Source of the DNA: Colwellia sp. 12G3
Lineage (GTDB): Bacteria > Pseudomonadota > Gammaproteobacteria > Enterobacterales > Alteromonadaceae
DNA: 64,000 bases
Reading direction: 5' to 3'
NCBI RefSeq assembly: GCF_002836775.1
Contig: NZ_PJAQ01000008.1
Span: 39,811 to 103,810, forward strand
The notes under the pieces are model-generated. The model did not search any database. It was not told where the DNA came from and worked only from the letters and a program-made list of their open reading frames with translations. The position numbers and the translations under genes are program-made. Positions 9,723-19,481 of this stretch are shown in pieces (the stretch's first letter is position 1; every line of letters begins with the position of its first letter).

Positions 9723-9786
9723 TATTACTCCTAATTAGCACTATTTTATAAATAAAATTATATTCTATTTTTAAAATAATACTTTC

Positions 9787-9802
9787 CTGTCCATCTGGTC
9801 AA
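9787..9802. promoter_or_regulatory. RutR-like operator palindrome between transketolase and TonB receptor genes
   Basis: CTGTCCATCTGGTCAA matches TTGACCANNTGGTCAA at 12 of 14 fixed positions, with a perfect right half. A further half site, CTTGACA, follows at 9809-9815. It lies 65-80 bp before the transketolase start and 230 bp before the receptor start, so it could act on both divergent genes. The rest of the 9723-10031 gap is AT-rich with no gene. Confidence 0.5.
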
Positions 9803-10031
9803 GAAAAACTTGACACAAGTGATGAGAAAGTGGAATCTAGTAAAGTCTCTTTACAGAACAATGATGCTCACTACTAATCTCATATAGCTAAATATGACTT
9901 AAGAGCAAAAAAAATTATTTTAAACATTGATAACTATTAGAGATTAACGAACTAACTTAGTGCTTATGTTTCAAGGCAGAATATTAATAATTACGTTAGT
10001 TCCTTTTACAACTTATGGGAATAAATCGAAG

Positions 10032-13000
10032 ATGAACAAACCAAAACTATCAAAAATAGCTAGTGCGATTGTTATCGCCGTTGGCTTATCAACATCGGCA
10101 ATGGCTGCCGATACCTCATCCGCTATGCGTGGTAAAATCCTTAGCCCGACTGGCGAAGCTGCCTCTAATGTAAAAATTACCGTGATTCATGAGCCTTCAA
10201 AAACAAGCCGTGAGTTTATAACGAATGACTCGGGTAATTTCAGTGCTAAAGGCTTGCGTGTAGGCGGCCCTTATACCGTTATTATCGATTCAGATATTTA
10301 TAGCGATACCACTTTAGACAATATCTTTCTAAACTTAGGCAATACCCATCGCATCAGTGAGCAACTACAAGTAAATAATGTCGAGCGTATACAAGTAACG
10401 GGGTCAAGATTGTTGCAAACGTCTGGTGGCTCAAACAGTGTTTTTGGTGCAGATCTTATTAAAAATGCCCCCAGTTTTAATCGTGATATTAAAGATATTG
10501 CTCGCTTAAACCCGCTTGCTAGCATCAATGGTAATGGCGAGTTAGTTATTGCTGGTGGTAATCCTCGCTCAAATAGCTTAACCGTTGATGGCATCGGGCA
10601 AAATGATGATTTTGGTTTAAATTTCGGTGGTTACCCAACAGAGCAACCGCCTGTTTCATTAGATGCTATCGATCAAATTTCTGTTGATGTTTCACCATTC
10701 TCGGCTAAAAAAGGCAATTTTGGTGGTGGTACTATTAATGCAGTAACTAAATCAGGAACGAATGAATTTAAATTTTCAGGCTTTGCTGAAACATCAACAC
10801 CTGATATGGCCGGTGATGTTCAAAAAATCCAAACGATGAGTGAAGACGGAGATAATATCCTTGATGATAATGGCCATAAAACCTTTGAAACAAGTTACGT
10901 TGAACCGATAAAAACCCAATCTCGTTTTGGTTTTAACGTCGGTGGCCCTATTATTGAAGACGAATTATTTTTCTTTGTTAACTACAGTAGTTGGACTAGT
11001 GAGCTAGCGCTCGATTATGGTTTTGAAGGCAGCGGCGCGGCGCACGAATATAATATTTCTGAAGAACAGTTTGCTGAATTTAACACTATTTTAAGTGACG
11101 TATACGGTCGGACCGATTCTTTAGGTGGCAATCCAGAAAATAGCGATCAAACTTTATTAGCTAAGTTAAGTTGGAACATTAATGATGATCACCGACTAGA
11201 TTTCACTTACCAATGGCAAGACAATCAAGTTGAAAAGAACTTTGGTACCGGTGGTTCGACGGTAAATTTAGCCTCAAATCGCTATAATTACATTAGTAAA
11301 TTAAGTAACTTTTCGACTAAAGTCTATTCCGATTGGAGTGATAACTTTAGTACTGAAGTTGGTTTAAGCTATAAAGACTCGTCTGCTAATAGTGAGACCA
11401 ACAGCGATATTGGTCAAGTCACGGCTATTACTAAATACCGTGGTCCACAATTTGTTTTTGGTCAAGATCAATACCGCCACGCGAATGTATCAGAAACCAA
11501 AAACCTTACGTTATCGTTAGATGCTACTTATTTAATGGATGAGCATGAGATTAATTTTGGTATTCAATATGAAGACTTAAATTTATATAACTTATTTGGT
11601 GCTAATTCACTTGGCTCATGGGAATTTGATAGTCTTGACAATTTTGCTGCACAAGACTTAGCCAAGTACGGTGAGTTTACCTATCAAAATGCCTATAGCG
11701 GTGATACTCAAGACCTTGCTTACGATATATCACGTAGCCAATTATCACTTTATATTGAAGATATCTTCTATTTAACTGATGATATTACCGTCACCGCTGG
11801 TGTTCGTTATGAGCGACTTTCATCAAGTGACACTCCCACACTAAATACCGCATTTCAAGAGACTTATGGTCACACTAACCAAGAAAACCTTGACGGTTTA
11901 GATATCATTTTACCCCGTGTTAATTTTGAATGGGTCGCCTCAGAATCGCTAAGACTAGAGGCTGGTGTTGGTCGTTTCCAAGGTGGTATTCCTAATGTTT
12001 GGTATAATAACCCATTCCAAAAAGACGGTATTACACTCGTAGCGGCATCAAGTAATGCTATTGATGATTATTATAGTAATAACCTTGTTGATGCTGACTT
12101 TGCCGTGCCGACTGAAATAATTGATTCATTAGACAAAGGTGCGGGTAGCACAAACTACACCGACCCTAATTTTAAATTACCCTCTAGCTGGCGTGCCCGT
12201 ATTGCTGCCGATTATAGTTTTGATATGCCAATATTAGGCAATGGTTTTAATTGGTCAACTGAATTAATGTACCAAGTTAAAGAAAACGAAGCAGTTTGGA
12301 CAAATACAGCAATGGTAAACCCAACAACCGCCGATGATGATGAACGCCTTATCTATGAAAGTCGTTACTCTGGTGATTTAGAAGATAATTTTGATATTCA
12401 AATGACCAATGCATCCGATGATGGTCGTTCTATTATTATTTCAACCGCTCTTGCCAAACAATGGGATAATGGCGTTAGCATGACCATGTCTTACGCACAT
12501 CAAGACGTTACTGAAAATCATGCAGGTAGCTCATCACAAGCGCAAAGTAACTATAAGCATAATAATGTTAAGAGCAGAAACGTTGATTTTGTATCTCGTG
12601 GTTACTACGAAGTTGAACATAGCTTCAAGTTTAACCTTAACTATGCTGTACAAATTTTCGAAGGATATAATACTAATTTTAACGTATTCTTTGAACGTCG
12701 TTCTGGTCGTCCATTTAGCTGGACTATGGGCAGCTATAAAAAAGGAGATTTAGGAGATACTCGTGACTTTTACTCTAACTCTGCTTACTTAGCCTATATT
12801 CCATCAGGTGCTGATGACGCGAATGTAAACTGGGATGAGTCTGGTATTTCTTGGGATGAGTTAGAAGTATTCTTAAACCAAGCAGGTATTAGCGAACGTG
12901 GTGAAATACTCGATCGTAATACCGCAACTCAACCTTGGGTAACAACCATGGACCTGAGTATTAAACAAGAATTTGCCGGTATTTCTGCGGGTCATAAAGG

Positions 13001-13232
13001 TGAAATATTCTTCATGATTGATAACTTTGCTAATCTTTTGAATGATGATTGGGGTGTAGAAAAATCACTTCGTTATACCAGTAAAGCGATTTATGATTTT
13101 GGCGGGCTTGATGACAATGGCAAGTATAAACTTGATAAAGTTTACGGTGGTGCAGATACTCGTAACCATACAGAAACAAACCTAAGTTCTTCAGGTTGGC
13201 AAATGAAGGTAGGTGTAAACTACCGTTTCTAG
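10032..13232 (+). CDS. TonB-dependent outer-membrane receptor, Oar-like
   Basis: I place the start at the ATG at 10032, which gives a clear Sec signal (MNKPKLSKIASAIVIAV...AMA) and a 1066-residue protein. The frame itself extends 72 bases further upstream. A carboxypeptidase-regulatory-like domain (about 30-105; MRGKILSPTGEAASNVKI) precedes the plug (VERIQVTGSRL, NSLTVDGIGQNDDFG), and the rest is a beta barrel ending in GVNYRF with a terminal Phe. It resembles the Oar/OmpA-related TonB receptors common in Alteromonadales. Its ligand is not evident. Shared control with deoD, transketolase and nuclease 2, inferred from the operator-like palindromes, suggests uptake of nucleic-acid products. It converges on the RutR-like regulator gene. 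Confidence 0.92.
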   Translation: MNKPKLSKIASAIVIAVGLSTSAMAADTSSAMRGKILSPTGEAASNVKITVIHEPSKTSREFITNDSGNFSAKGLRVGGPYTVIIDSDIYSDTTLDNIFLNLGNTHRISEQLQVNNVERIQVTGSRLLQTSGGSNSVFGADLIKNAPSFNRDIKDIARLNPLASINGNGELVIAGGNPRSNSLTVDGIGQNDDFGLNFGGYPTEQPPVSLDAIDQISVDVSPFSAKKGNFGGGTINAVTKSGTNEFKFSGFAETSTPDMAGDVQKIQTMSEDGDNILDDNGHKTFETSYVEPIKTQSRFGFNVGGPIIEDELFFFVNYSSWTSELALDYGFEGSGAAHEYNISEEQFAEFNTILSDVYGRTDSLGGNPENSDQTLLAKLSWNINDDHRLDFTYQWQDNQVEKNFGTGGSTVNLASNRYNYISKLSNFSTKVYSDWSDNFSTEVGLSYKDSSANSETNSDIGQVTAITKYRGPQFVFGQDQYRHANVSETKNLTLSLDATYLMDEHEINFGIQYEDLNLYNLFGANSLGSWEFDSLDNFAAQDLAKYGEFTYQNAYSGDTQDLAYDISRSQLSLYIEDIFYLTDDITVTAGVRYERLSSSDTPTLNTAFQETYGHTNQENLDGLDIILPRVNFEWVASESLRLEAGVGRFQGGIPNVWYNNPFQKDGITLVAASSNAIDDYYSNNLVDADFAVPTEIIDSLDKGAGSTNYTDPNFKLPSSWRARIAADYSFDMPILGNGFNWSTELMYQVKENEAVWTNTAMVNPTTADDDERLIYESRYSGDLEDNFDIQMTNASDDGRSIIISTALAKQWDNGVSMTMSYAHQDVTENHAGSSSQAQSNYKHNNVKSRNVDFVSRGYYEVEHSFKFNLNYAVQIFEGYNTNFNVFFERRSGRPFSWTMGSYKKGDLGDTRDFYSNSAYLAYIPSGADDANVNWDESGISWDELEVFLNQAGISERGEILDRNTATQPWVTTMDLSIKQEFAGISAGHKGEIFFMIDNFANLLNDDWGVEKSLRYTSKAIYDFGGLDDNGKYKLDKVYGGADTRNHTETNLSSSGWQMKVGVNYRF

Positions 13233-13278
13233 GGCTGATTAATAACTCTGTGTAATAACAGTCTTATATAAATATTTT

Positions 13279-13312
13279 AACGGTTTTGAATTTATTCAAA
13301 ACCGTTTTTTTA
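13279..13312 (+). terminator. Strong rho-independent terminator after the TonB receptor
   Basis: A 12-bp perfect stem (AACGGTTTTGAA with TTCAAAACCGTT) with a 4-base loop is followed by seven T. It lies 46 bp after the receptor stop codon, and the A/T-rich flank may also let it end the converging regulator transcript. Confidence 0.85.
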
Positions 13313-13393
13313 TTATATGAAATAAATATAATATCGCCAACAAGGTGCTTCATTACAGAAGCAATATTAAATATATTTTGCGATAGCCGTATA

Positions 13394-14026
13394 TTAAATT
13401 AAGCCACAGCCTCGTAAAATAATGTTAGATAGAAAAGAAATAACTTCCTCAATATCATTATCTTCAAAATCTGCTTTATTCATTATCGTTAAAATTTGCG
13501 TATCAAAGTCAGCATAATGCTGGGTAGCAGACCAAATAAGAAAGATTAAGTGAACAGGGTCAACGTTAGTCATTTCACCATTGTCTATCCATTGTTGAAA
13601 TAACTTAGCCTTTTCTCTTACCCATTGACGTTGGTATGTACGAGCATAATCTTGTAAGTGCGGAGCACCTTGGATAATTTCCATGGCGTATATTTTAGAA
13701 GCCTCTGGCTCTTTGAATGACATCTTTACCTTGGCAGCAATAAATTTTTCTATAGCAACTTTTGGACCTTGATTTGGCTCAATATCCCCTATACCTTCAT
13801 CCCACATTTCCAGTGTATCTTCAAGTACGGCATGATAAATATTCTCTTTATTTTGGAAATAATAGAGAACATTTGCTTTTGGTAGTTCCGCTCTATCAGC
13901 AATAGACTGAACCGTTGCCCCTCTGTAGCCTTGCAGAACAAACTCTGTTCTGGCTGCCATTAGTATTTTAACTCGGCTTTTGGCTCGAATATTACCCGTT
14001 TTTTTTATTTGATTAGCACTAGTCAT
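13394..14026 (-). CDS. RutR-like TetR-family transcriptional regulator
   Basis: The 210-residue protein has an N-terminal TetR helix-turn-helix (about 20-70; ILMAARTEFVLQGYRGATV, ELPKANVLYYFQNKENIY). The ligand domain matches E. coli RutR in pattern: LYYF..KE.IY.AVL, EASKIYAMEIIQGAPHL, and DPVHLIFLIWSATQHYADFDTQI. RutR binds uracil or thymine and regulates pyrimidine and purine metabolism. Here the regulator lies by a TonB receptor, and RutR-like palindromes precede deoD, nuclease 2 and transketolase. I infer a local nucleic-acid-use regulator whose effector may be a base or nucleoside. No rut operon is present, so calling it rutR would be premature. Confidence 0.88.
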   Translation of the reverse strand: MTSANQIKKTGNIRAKSRVKILMAARTEFVLQGYRGATVQSIADRAELPKANVLYYFQNKENIYHAVLEDTLEMWDEGIGDIEPNQGPKVAIEKFIAAKVKMSFKEPEASKIYAMEIIQGAPHLQDYARTYQRQWVREKAKLFQQWIDNGEMTNVDPVHLIFLIWSATQHYADFDTQILTIMNKADFEDNDIEEVISFLSNIILRGCGLI

Positions 14027-14455
14027 TCTTTAGGCTCAGTGTGCGTTAATATTTTATGCAACCTTCACCCTAGTAGCTAAGTCACACATTTCTTTAAATA
14101 TAATAAGTTAATTTGTTAAACCGTTTAGAGAGGGTCTTACTATTTATTAATCATCTAAATAACAATATTTGCGTTGCTCTTAAAAGTTTATGACGACTTT
14201 AACAAAATCAAAGGTTACACCCAACATAACCAATTGGAAAGTTTTATCATTGTTAATGAATGTTTTTATTTGTTACTTTACTTTAACTATAAAAACGTTA
14301 AACATAGCCATTTAGCCAGAAAAAACATTAATATAAGCAACTGTATTTCTGAATAAAAAATATAAAACACCTAGTAACAAAGCTAATAACTTTACTTATT
14401 TACATCAACAATAATTGATGCGAAAGTTTACTAAAACCTCAACGAACAAACATAA

Positions 14456-14471
14456 AAGACCAACTGGTCAG
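14456..14471. promoter_or_regulatory. RutR-like palindrome upstream of the TetR-type regulator
   Basis: AAGACCAACTGGTCAG contains the perfect core GACCA-AC-TGGTC, the centre of the RutR consensus (11 of 14 fixed positions). It lies 430 bp before the regulator start, far for simple autorepression, and about 155 bp after the folD stop. It may mark a distant regulator promoter or an unannotated small transcript. Confidence 0.4.
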
Positions 14472-14486
14472 CTTTAATTGTTTGTT

Positions 14487-14507
14487 ATTTATTTATTTAT
14501 TTATTTA
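14487..14507. repeat. ATTT tetranucleotide microsatellite, about 5 copies
   Basis: Five ATTT units plus one A run head to tail just after the palindrome at 14456-14471. It lies in non-coding DNA. Slippage could change spacing here, but no promoter element was identified next to it. Confidence 0.7.
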
Positions 14508-14626
14508 TAATTAATATTTTTATAACACGACTTTAAAGTAACAAATAAAAATAAATCGTGTTTCATGCCTTAGTACTTGCCCTCGGACTCTTTATCTACG
14601 TCATCAATCATTGTGATACAACATAG

Positions 14627-15481
14627 TTAGACATTATTCCTTAATTTCATTTCAGCAGCTTCAACTGTCTGATAGATCAATGTGTTAATTGTCATTGGTC
14701 CTACCCCGCCTGGTACTGGTGTATATGCTTTAACTCGATTCACAAGGGGTTGTAACTCAATGTCTCCAACGCCACCCTCATGGTAACCGGCATCAATTAC
14801 AACGGCATCGTCTTTTATCCAATCTGCTTTGATAAATTCAGGTCTACCTACAGCGCCAACAATGATATCTGCATTCTTTATAATTTTATCAAGACCGATC
14901 GTTTTTGAATGACAAATAGTCACAGTGCAATTTTTATTAAGCAGCATCATTGCCATTGGTTTGCCCAAAATTGGACTTCTGCCAACGACAACGGCGTGTT
15001 TGCCTTCTAGCTGTATATCGTATGCTTCTAAAAGTCGAATGATTCCTTTTGGCGTAGCGCTGCCATAGGAAGTTTCATTCATTGCCATTCGACCGAAACC
15101 CAAACAAGTTACCCCATCAACATCCTTAGACAAATCGATGGAATCAAAACATTGTCTTTCATTAATTTGTGATGGAACCGGATGTTGCAAGAGAATGCCG
15201 TGGATGTTTGGATTAGCATTAAGTTTTTCGATTTCAGCCAGTAACTCTGCAGTTGTTGTATCCTCTGACATTTCAACTTTGAGCGAATCCATACCAACTC
15301 GGGTACATGCGTTTGATTTCATTTTCACATAGGTTGCCGATGAAGGGTCATTGCCTACTAAAATTGTGGCTAAGATAGGAACTGCACCGTTATTAAGTTT
15401 TTTAAGCTGGGTAACTCTTGAACGCAAATTTTCTTCAGATTTTTTGGCTATTAGTTTTCCATCTAAAATCAATGCTGACAT
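14627..15481 (-). CDS. folD: Bifunctional methylenetetrahydrofolate dehydrogenase / cyclohydrolase FolD
   Basis: I choose the ATG at 15481, which has AAGGA about 9 bases upstream and gives 284 residues starting [10 protein letters not shown]; the frame extends further upstream but without family similarity. Motifs: Lys in [55 protein letters not shown] (NADP fold) and the closing [13 protein letters not shown]. It interconverts methylene-, methenyl- and formyl-tetrahydrofolate, supplying formyl groups for purine synthesis. The tRNA-Cys/cysS neighbours common elsewhere are absent. The upstream gap (15482-15919) holds only the protease terminator. Confidence 0.96.
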   Translation of the reverse strand: MSALILDGKLIAKKSEENLRSRVTQLKKLNNGAVPILATILVGNDPSSATYVKMKSNACTRVGMDSLKVEMSEDTTTAELLAEIEKLNANPNIHGILLQHPVPSQINERQCFDSIDLSKDVDGVTCLGFGRMAMNETSYGSATPKGIIRLLEAYDIQLEGKHAVVVGRSPILGKPMAMMLLNKNCTVTICHSKTIGLDKIIKNADIIVGAVGRPEFIKADWIKDDAVVIDAGYHEGGVGDIELQPLVNRVKAYTPVPGGVGPMTINTLIYQTVEAAEMKLRNNV

Positions 15482-15849
15482 GTATACAATCCTTAACTGT
15501 TTTTTTATAGGGCTAACGCTGTAGAAGCGAAAAATATTGTGACTCAAATAATGAAAGTAAAATGGCCTCTCGATTTTTTTTGTTTAAAGTTATGGCGATT
15601 ATCCCTCTTCCCCTCGTTAAAAATGAGCAAGGTAATAATATTTTTTGCTATCGCATAATATTTAAGAGCAAGCAAAATATCACGAATAAGTGACTTGTCA
15701 ATTTTTAGTTATTTGTGTGGTGTATTTTAAATTCGATAAAAAAGCAGTGTTTGGTAATACTTTATTTAAACTGCAAATAAGACTGTAATTAACAGTAGAT
15801 TGCTTACAAATATAAGAACCGCTTTATCTGACCAGGGTCGATCAGCAAT

Positions 15850-15877
15850 AAAAAAGGGTAACTTTCGTTACCCTTTT
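15850..15877 (-). terminator. Rho-independent terminator after the subtilase
   Basis: GGGTAAC and GTTACCC pair around the loop TTTC, extended by A/T pairs. On the minus strand it is followed by TTTTTTATT. It lies 43 bp after the protease stop codon. The remaining gap up to folD has no visible gene. Confidence 0.85.
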
Positions 15878-15919
15878 AAGCGTTTACGTTAAAGCTTACT
15901 TGAGTAAGCTATTTACACC

Positions 15920-18280
15920 TTACTGTGGTGTAGCTTTCAAGTTCAGCGTTATGCCTGATGCTGCTGAATATCCGTAGATATCAACATACCAAAGACCTTT
16001 AGCTGGAGCGGTAAAGTTACAGGTTTCATTGTTACCATTTTTATAAGGGCGACAATCATAAGTAGACGTTGTTGATTGCTTACCTTGTGTTACATATAAA
16101 TCTGCATCACCAGTACCACCTGATAAAGTAACTGCCAAGTCAGCATAACCTTCAGCTAAATCAAGGGTATAGCGAGTCCAAGACCTTCTGGCTACTGACA
16201 CGTCATTCACTGTGCTATCTATTGGGTTAACAGCTCCGCCGCCACCTGTACTTGGCTCAGTATAGCTACCCGTTAAGGTAACATCGGCAAAATCACTATA
16301 CGCTTTAAGTCTCACGTAATAAGTGCCACCTTCTTGTGTGCTAGCACATGATTCAACATTACCTGATTTATAGGGACGACAATCGTAATCTCCATCAGTT
16401 GGCTCTGCACCAAACTTCACATATAAATCCGCATCACCACTACCACCTGTGGTAGCAATACTAATATCTGTTGCGCCAGCAGGGACTTCCATAGTGAATA
16501 CTAAGTCATTACCCGTAGAAGCAGTTAAACCTGATTTCACAACACCATTTTCAAGTACTGTATCATCTGGTGTTGTACCACCGCCGCCACCTGAGCCACT
16601 GCCGTCACAACCATTCGAGGTTATGTAATCAATCGCATCTTTAGTTTGCGCTAAGCCGTGACCAAATTTAACATCGCGACCTGTAGCACCAAGATCTTGT
16701 GCACTTGCGTTAAGTACATTGCGGATCTCAACGTTAGTACAAGTTGGATGATGACTCCATACTAGTGCAGCAACACCGGCGACATGAGGAGATGCCATTG
16801 AAGTTCCACTCATTTTACCGTAATTACCCGCGCCAATATTTACCGTTGCACTTGAACCGATGTTAGCTAACATCGCTGCGCCATCTGTATCCGATACTGT
16901 AACACTAGGGATATTCGTTGCATTTGTATCGCCTAAAGTACCACCAAAGCTACCTGCAGCATTGTTATAAAGAATAGCACCGACACCACCACTGTCTTGA
17001 CAAGCTTTCACTTTATCATGGAAAGAAATGTTACCTCGTTGAATTAAACAAACATTGCCACTAGCGCCTGAATCAATAACTTCACCTGTAGCAAAATTAT
17101 ATAAAGAGCCTGTCGCGCTGCCTTGGTTTTCCATTGCATTGGCTGTGTAACCAGTGCCTGACACTGATACTTCAACTACTGAGCCTAATCCTTCAGGGTA
17201 AGTAGAATAAACATCAACACCTGGGCCTGATATTTCAACTTGACTATTTTTCTGTGAAAAATCAGCTAATACTTTAGCGCTATCGATAGCGGCTACTGAC
17301 ATTACTGAGTCGTATGATGCTGGAAAGCTTTCAACATCTGTAGTGCTGGTTGCAACACCGTCGTTACCTGCTGCAGCGATAAGTAATACACCAGCATCAT
17401 AAGCGGCTTGAATACCGTTTTTCTCACTCGTACTTGAACCGGTACCACCTAAACTCATGTTAATAACATCAGAGCCATTGCTCACACATTTGTTAATTGC
17501 GCTAACTAAGTCAGAAGAGTAACCCCAACCTGCTTCATTAAATACTTTAACAATATGTAAATTAGGATCAGTACCAATAACACCACGAACACCAATGCCG
17601 TTATTAAGCGCAGCAATAGTACCCGCTACGTGAGTACCGTGAGGTCCACCATGATCAAACCAATTACCCGTTCCGCTATCACTAGAACCATTAATAGTAC
17701 CGCCTTGAACGCCCATATCTTCATGAGGTAAGTTTAAACCTGAATCAATGATACAAATTTTCTTACCGCCAGAATTAGCTGATGCAACACTGTCATCAAC
17801 TTGATCAGCCTGAACCATACCAATACCATAAGGTACACTTTGTGCCATAAAGCGACGTTGTAAATCTTCTTCTACGTATTCAACGTTTTCATCAGTCGCT
17901 AAACTCATCGCATCTGATGCAGATAATTCCGCACTGATCATATTCATTTCTGGATATTCAGATTTACCTTTAGCACCAAGCTTCTTTAACTTTCTTTTAA
18001 CTGCAGCAAGACGAAGAATAGCCTGAGGGCTGGCCATATTGCTGACACTTGGAGCATTACTCATCACAGCTTGGCTATTACCTGATTGCTTGTATTTAAC
18101 AATAAAGCGTTTTGCTAGAGGTGAACTCGCCACTGCAGATAATAAGTTATCTGTGTTTTGAACACCCACTGGCTGCGCTGCATAAAGAGCCGTTGAGATT
18201 GAAAGTGATAAAACACTTACCGTTGTTACTATTGCGGTCTTATTGGTCAGTAATTTGAATCGTTTATTATTATTTGACAT
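15920..18280 (-). CDS. Secreted subtilisin-like serine protease (S8) with PA insert and two PPC domains
   Basis: The 786-residue preproenzyme has a long signal (about 1-35, ending LYAAQ) and an inhibitor I9-type propeptide (about 57-142). The S8 triad is Asp179 (IIDSG), His214 (HGTHVAG) and Ser494 (GTSMASPHVAG). A protease-associated domain is inserted at about 375-480, containing two Cys. After a glycine linker come two pre-peptidase C-terminal (PPC) beta domains, about 585-665 and 700-785, each with a GDADLYV and DCRPYK motif. PPC domains are usually removed after type II export. This is a typical extracellular protease of marine Alteromonadales. It is monocistronic with its own terminator. 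Confidence 0.96.
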   Translation of the reverse strand: MSNNNKRFKLLTNKTAIVTTVSVLSLSISTALYAAQPVGVQNTDNLLSAVASSPLAKRFIVKYKQSGNSQAVMSNAPSVSNMASPQAILRLAAVKRKLKKLGAKGKSEYPEMNMISAELSASDAMSLATDENVEYVEEDLQRRFMAQSVPYGIGMVQADQVDDSVASANSGGKKICIIDSGLNLPHEDMGVQGGTINGSSDSGTGNWFDHGGPHGTHVAGTIAALNNGIGVRGVIGTDPNLHIVKVFNEAGWGYSSDLVSAINKCVSNGSDVINMSLGGTGSSTSEKNGIQAAYDAGVLLIAAAGNDGVATSTTDVESFPASYDSVMSVAAIDSAKVLADFSQKNSQVEISGPGVDVYSTYPEGLGSVVEVSVSGTGYTANAMENQGSATGSLYNFATGEVIDSGASGNVCLIQRGNISFHDKVKACQDSGGVGAILYNNAAGSFGGTLGDTNATNIPSVTVSDTDGAAMLANIGSSATVNIGAGNYGKMSGTSMASPHVAGVAALVWSHHPTCTNVEIRNVLNASAQDLGATGRDVKFGHGLAQTKDAIDYITSNGCDGSGSGGGGGTTPDDTVLENGVVKSGLTASTGNDLVFTMEVPAGATDISIATTGGSGDADLYVKFGAEPTDGDYDCRPYKSGNVESCASTQEGGTYYVRLKAYSDFADVTLTGSYTEPSTGGGGAVNPIDSTVNDVSVARRSWTRYTLDLAEGYADLAVTLSGGTGDADLYVTQGKQSTTSTYDCRPYKNGNNETCNFTAPAKGLWYVDIYGYSAASGITLNLKATPQ

Positions 18281-18463
18281 GTTTTTCCCTAGTCGTTAAT
18301 TATTATTATTTATTTTGATTTTCATCAAAGCAATTCCAACATAGCATTAAAATCCCATTTATTACAAGTTTGTTACATAAAATTTACAAGACAGTAAAAA
18401 TATTAATGAAAATTCCCTATAAAAATGTCATATTCAATAAATGAAAAACTACTAGGATAATTA

Positions 18464-19159
18464 ATGAGCCAATTTATAGGTGTTTTTGAGAACGCTTTAC
18501 CTGATGAACTGTGCGATAGACTAATGCAAGGCCATCAAAAAAGTGACAGAATTGTTAAAGGTCGTGTTGGTAGCGGTGTTAATACCGACTTAAAAGATAG
18601 TCATGATGTCACTATGGCTGAGAAAGACTGGCAAACACTACAACTTGAACTTATTAATGCCAGCTATCCCCATGTAAAAGCTTATTTGACTGAGCATTAT
18701 ATGGCGTTAATTTCAGCATTGAATCCAACAGTTACCGACCCTGAAACAGGTTTACCTACGTCAGTTAACAAAGAAAACTTTGACCGTTTAGGCACTGCTT
18801 ATTTAGACCAACTGATCCAGTACGTTTTTTGTTACGATAATTTTACCGTTCAGCAGTATGAGCAAGGCGTTGGTGGATACCATTACTGGCATTCAGAAAT
18901 TTACCCGCAACTACCACATAATAAACCCTTGCATAGGGTGCTAGCCTTTTTGTATTACTTAAATGATGTTGAAGAAGGCGGCGAAACTGAATTTCATTAT
19001 CAGAAAATGAAAGTAAAACCAAAAAAGGGCTCGTTAGTTATTTTTCCTGCGGGATTTACTCATACGCATAAAGGTCATATTCCTTTGTCTGATGAAAAAT
19101 ATGTGGTCACTTCATGGTTAATGTATAACAAAGCTGAACAGCTTTATGGTAAGAAATAG
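18464..19159 (+). CDS. 2OG-Fe(II) oxygenase, prolyl-4-hydroxylase-like
   Basis: The 231-residue cytoplasmic-type protein has the double-stranded beta-helix signatures GGYHYWHSEIYP, RVLAFLYYLNDVEEGGETEF and GSLVIFPAGFTHTHKGH. These match the iron and 2-oxoglutarate sites of the P4Hc family. The first metal motif reads H-S-E rather than the usual H-x-D. The distal His is in HTHKGH. It is divergent from the subtilase and has no operon partner, so its substrate (protein, amino acid or lipid) is not indicated. AGGA lies just before the ATG. Confidence 0.85.
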   Translation: MSQFIGVFENALPDELCDRLMQGHQKSDRIVKGRVGSGVNTDLKDSHDVTMAEKDWQTLQLELINASYPHVKAYLTEHYMALISALNPTVTDPETGLPTSVNKENFDRLGTAYLDQLIQYVFCYDNFTVQQYEQGVGGYHYWHSEIYPQLPHNKPLHRVLAFLYYLNDVEEGGETEFHYQKMKVKPKKGSLVIFPAGFTHTHKGHIPLSDEKYVVTSWLMYNKAEQLYGKK

Positions 19160-19481
19160 CATCACCTTGCCCATTTATTTGCTCATTTTAGCCTACTTTA
19201 ATTCAACGGTAGTAGACAGGATTGAGCAAACAATCAACTATACATCACTAAAAACGCTCTGATTTTAACTAAAGTTCTGGGATATTTATAGACATCAGCT
19301 AGCGAGTTTTAGCCGTACAGTAACCGTATTCATTTCGCCACATAAATGTTCATTCCAATGGAACTAATCACCCCGAAAAAGTTGAAATACTAGCGTCAGG
19401 GCTCTCCCTCCGTATATAATTGAGACAACAATAGAGGTTGAATTTTTCAATTGTCTGCGTAGTAATTTCAAGGTGTATTTC

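Larger units (their letters stand above)
14027..14626. other. 600-bp AT-rich intergenic region without a convincing gene
   Basis: This stretch separates the RutR-like regulator start from the folD stop. It contains one RutR-like palindrome (14456-14471), a TTTA microsatellite, and a weak inverted repeat (AACACGA at 14524-14530 with TCGTGTT at 14556-14562). A 60-codon open frame at 14174-14356 has no ribosome site and AT-driven composition, so I do not call it a gene. Confidence 0.6.

Noticed and set aside
9960..10031. Upstream start for the TonB receptor
   Set aside because: It would place 24 residues before a clear signal peptide; the ATG at 10032 fits export better.
14174..14356. 60-codon open frame upstream of the RutR-like gene
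   Set aside because: No ribosome site, AT-driven composition and no recognisable motif.
15829..15846. Sequence CTGACCAGGGTCGATCAG resembling the RutR-like palindromes
   Set aside because: Its halves are not in the consensus spacing and several pairs are mismatched; it lies after the protease stop, not in a promoter.
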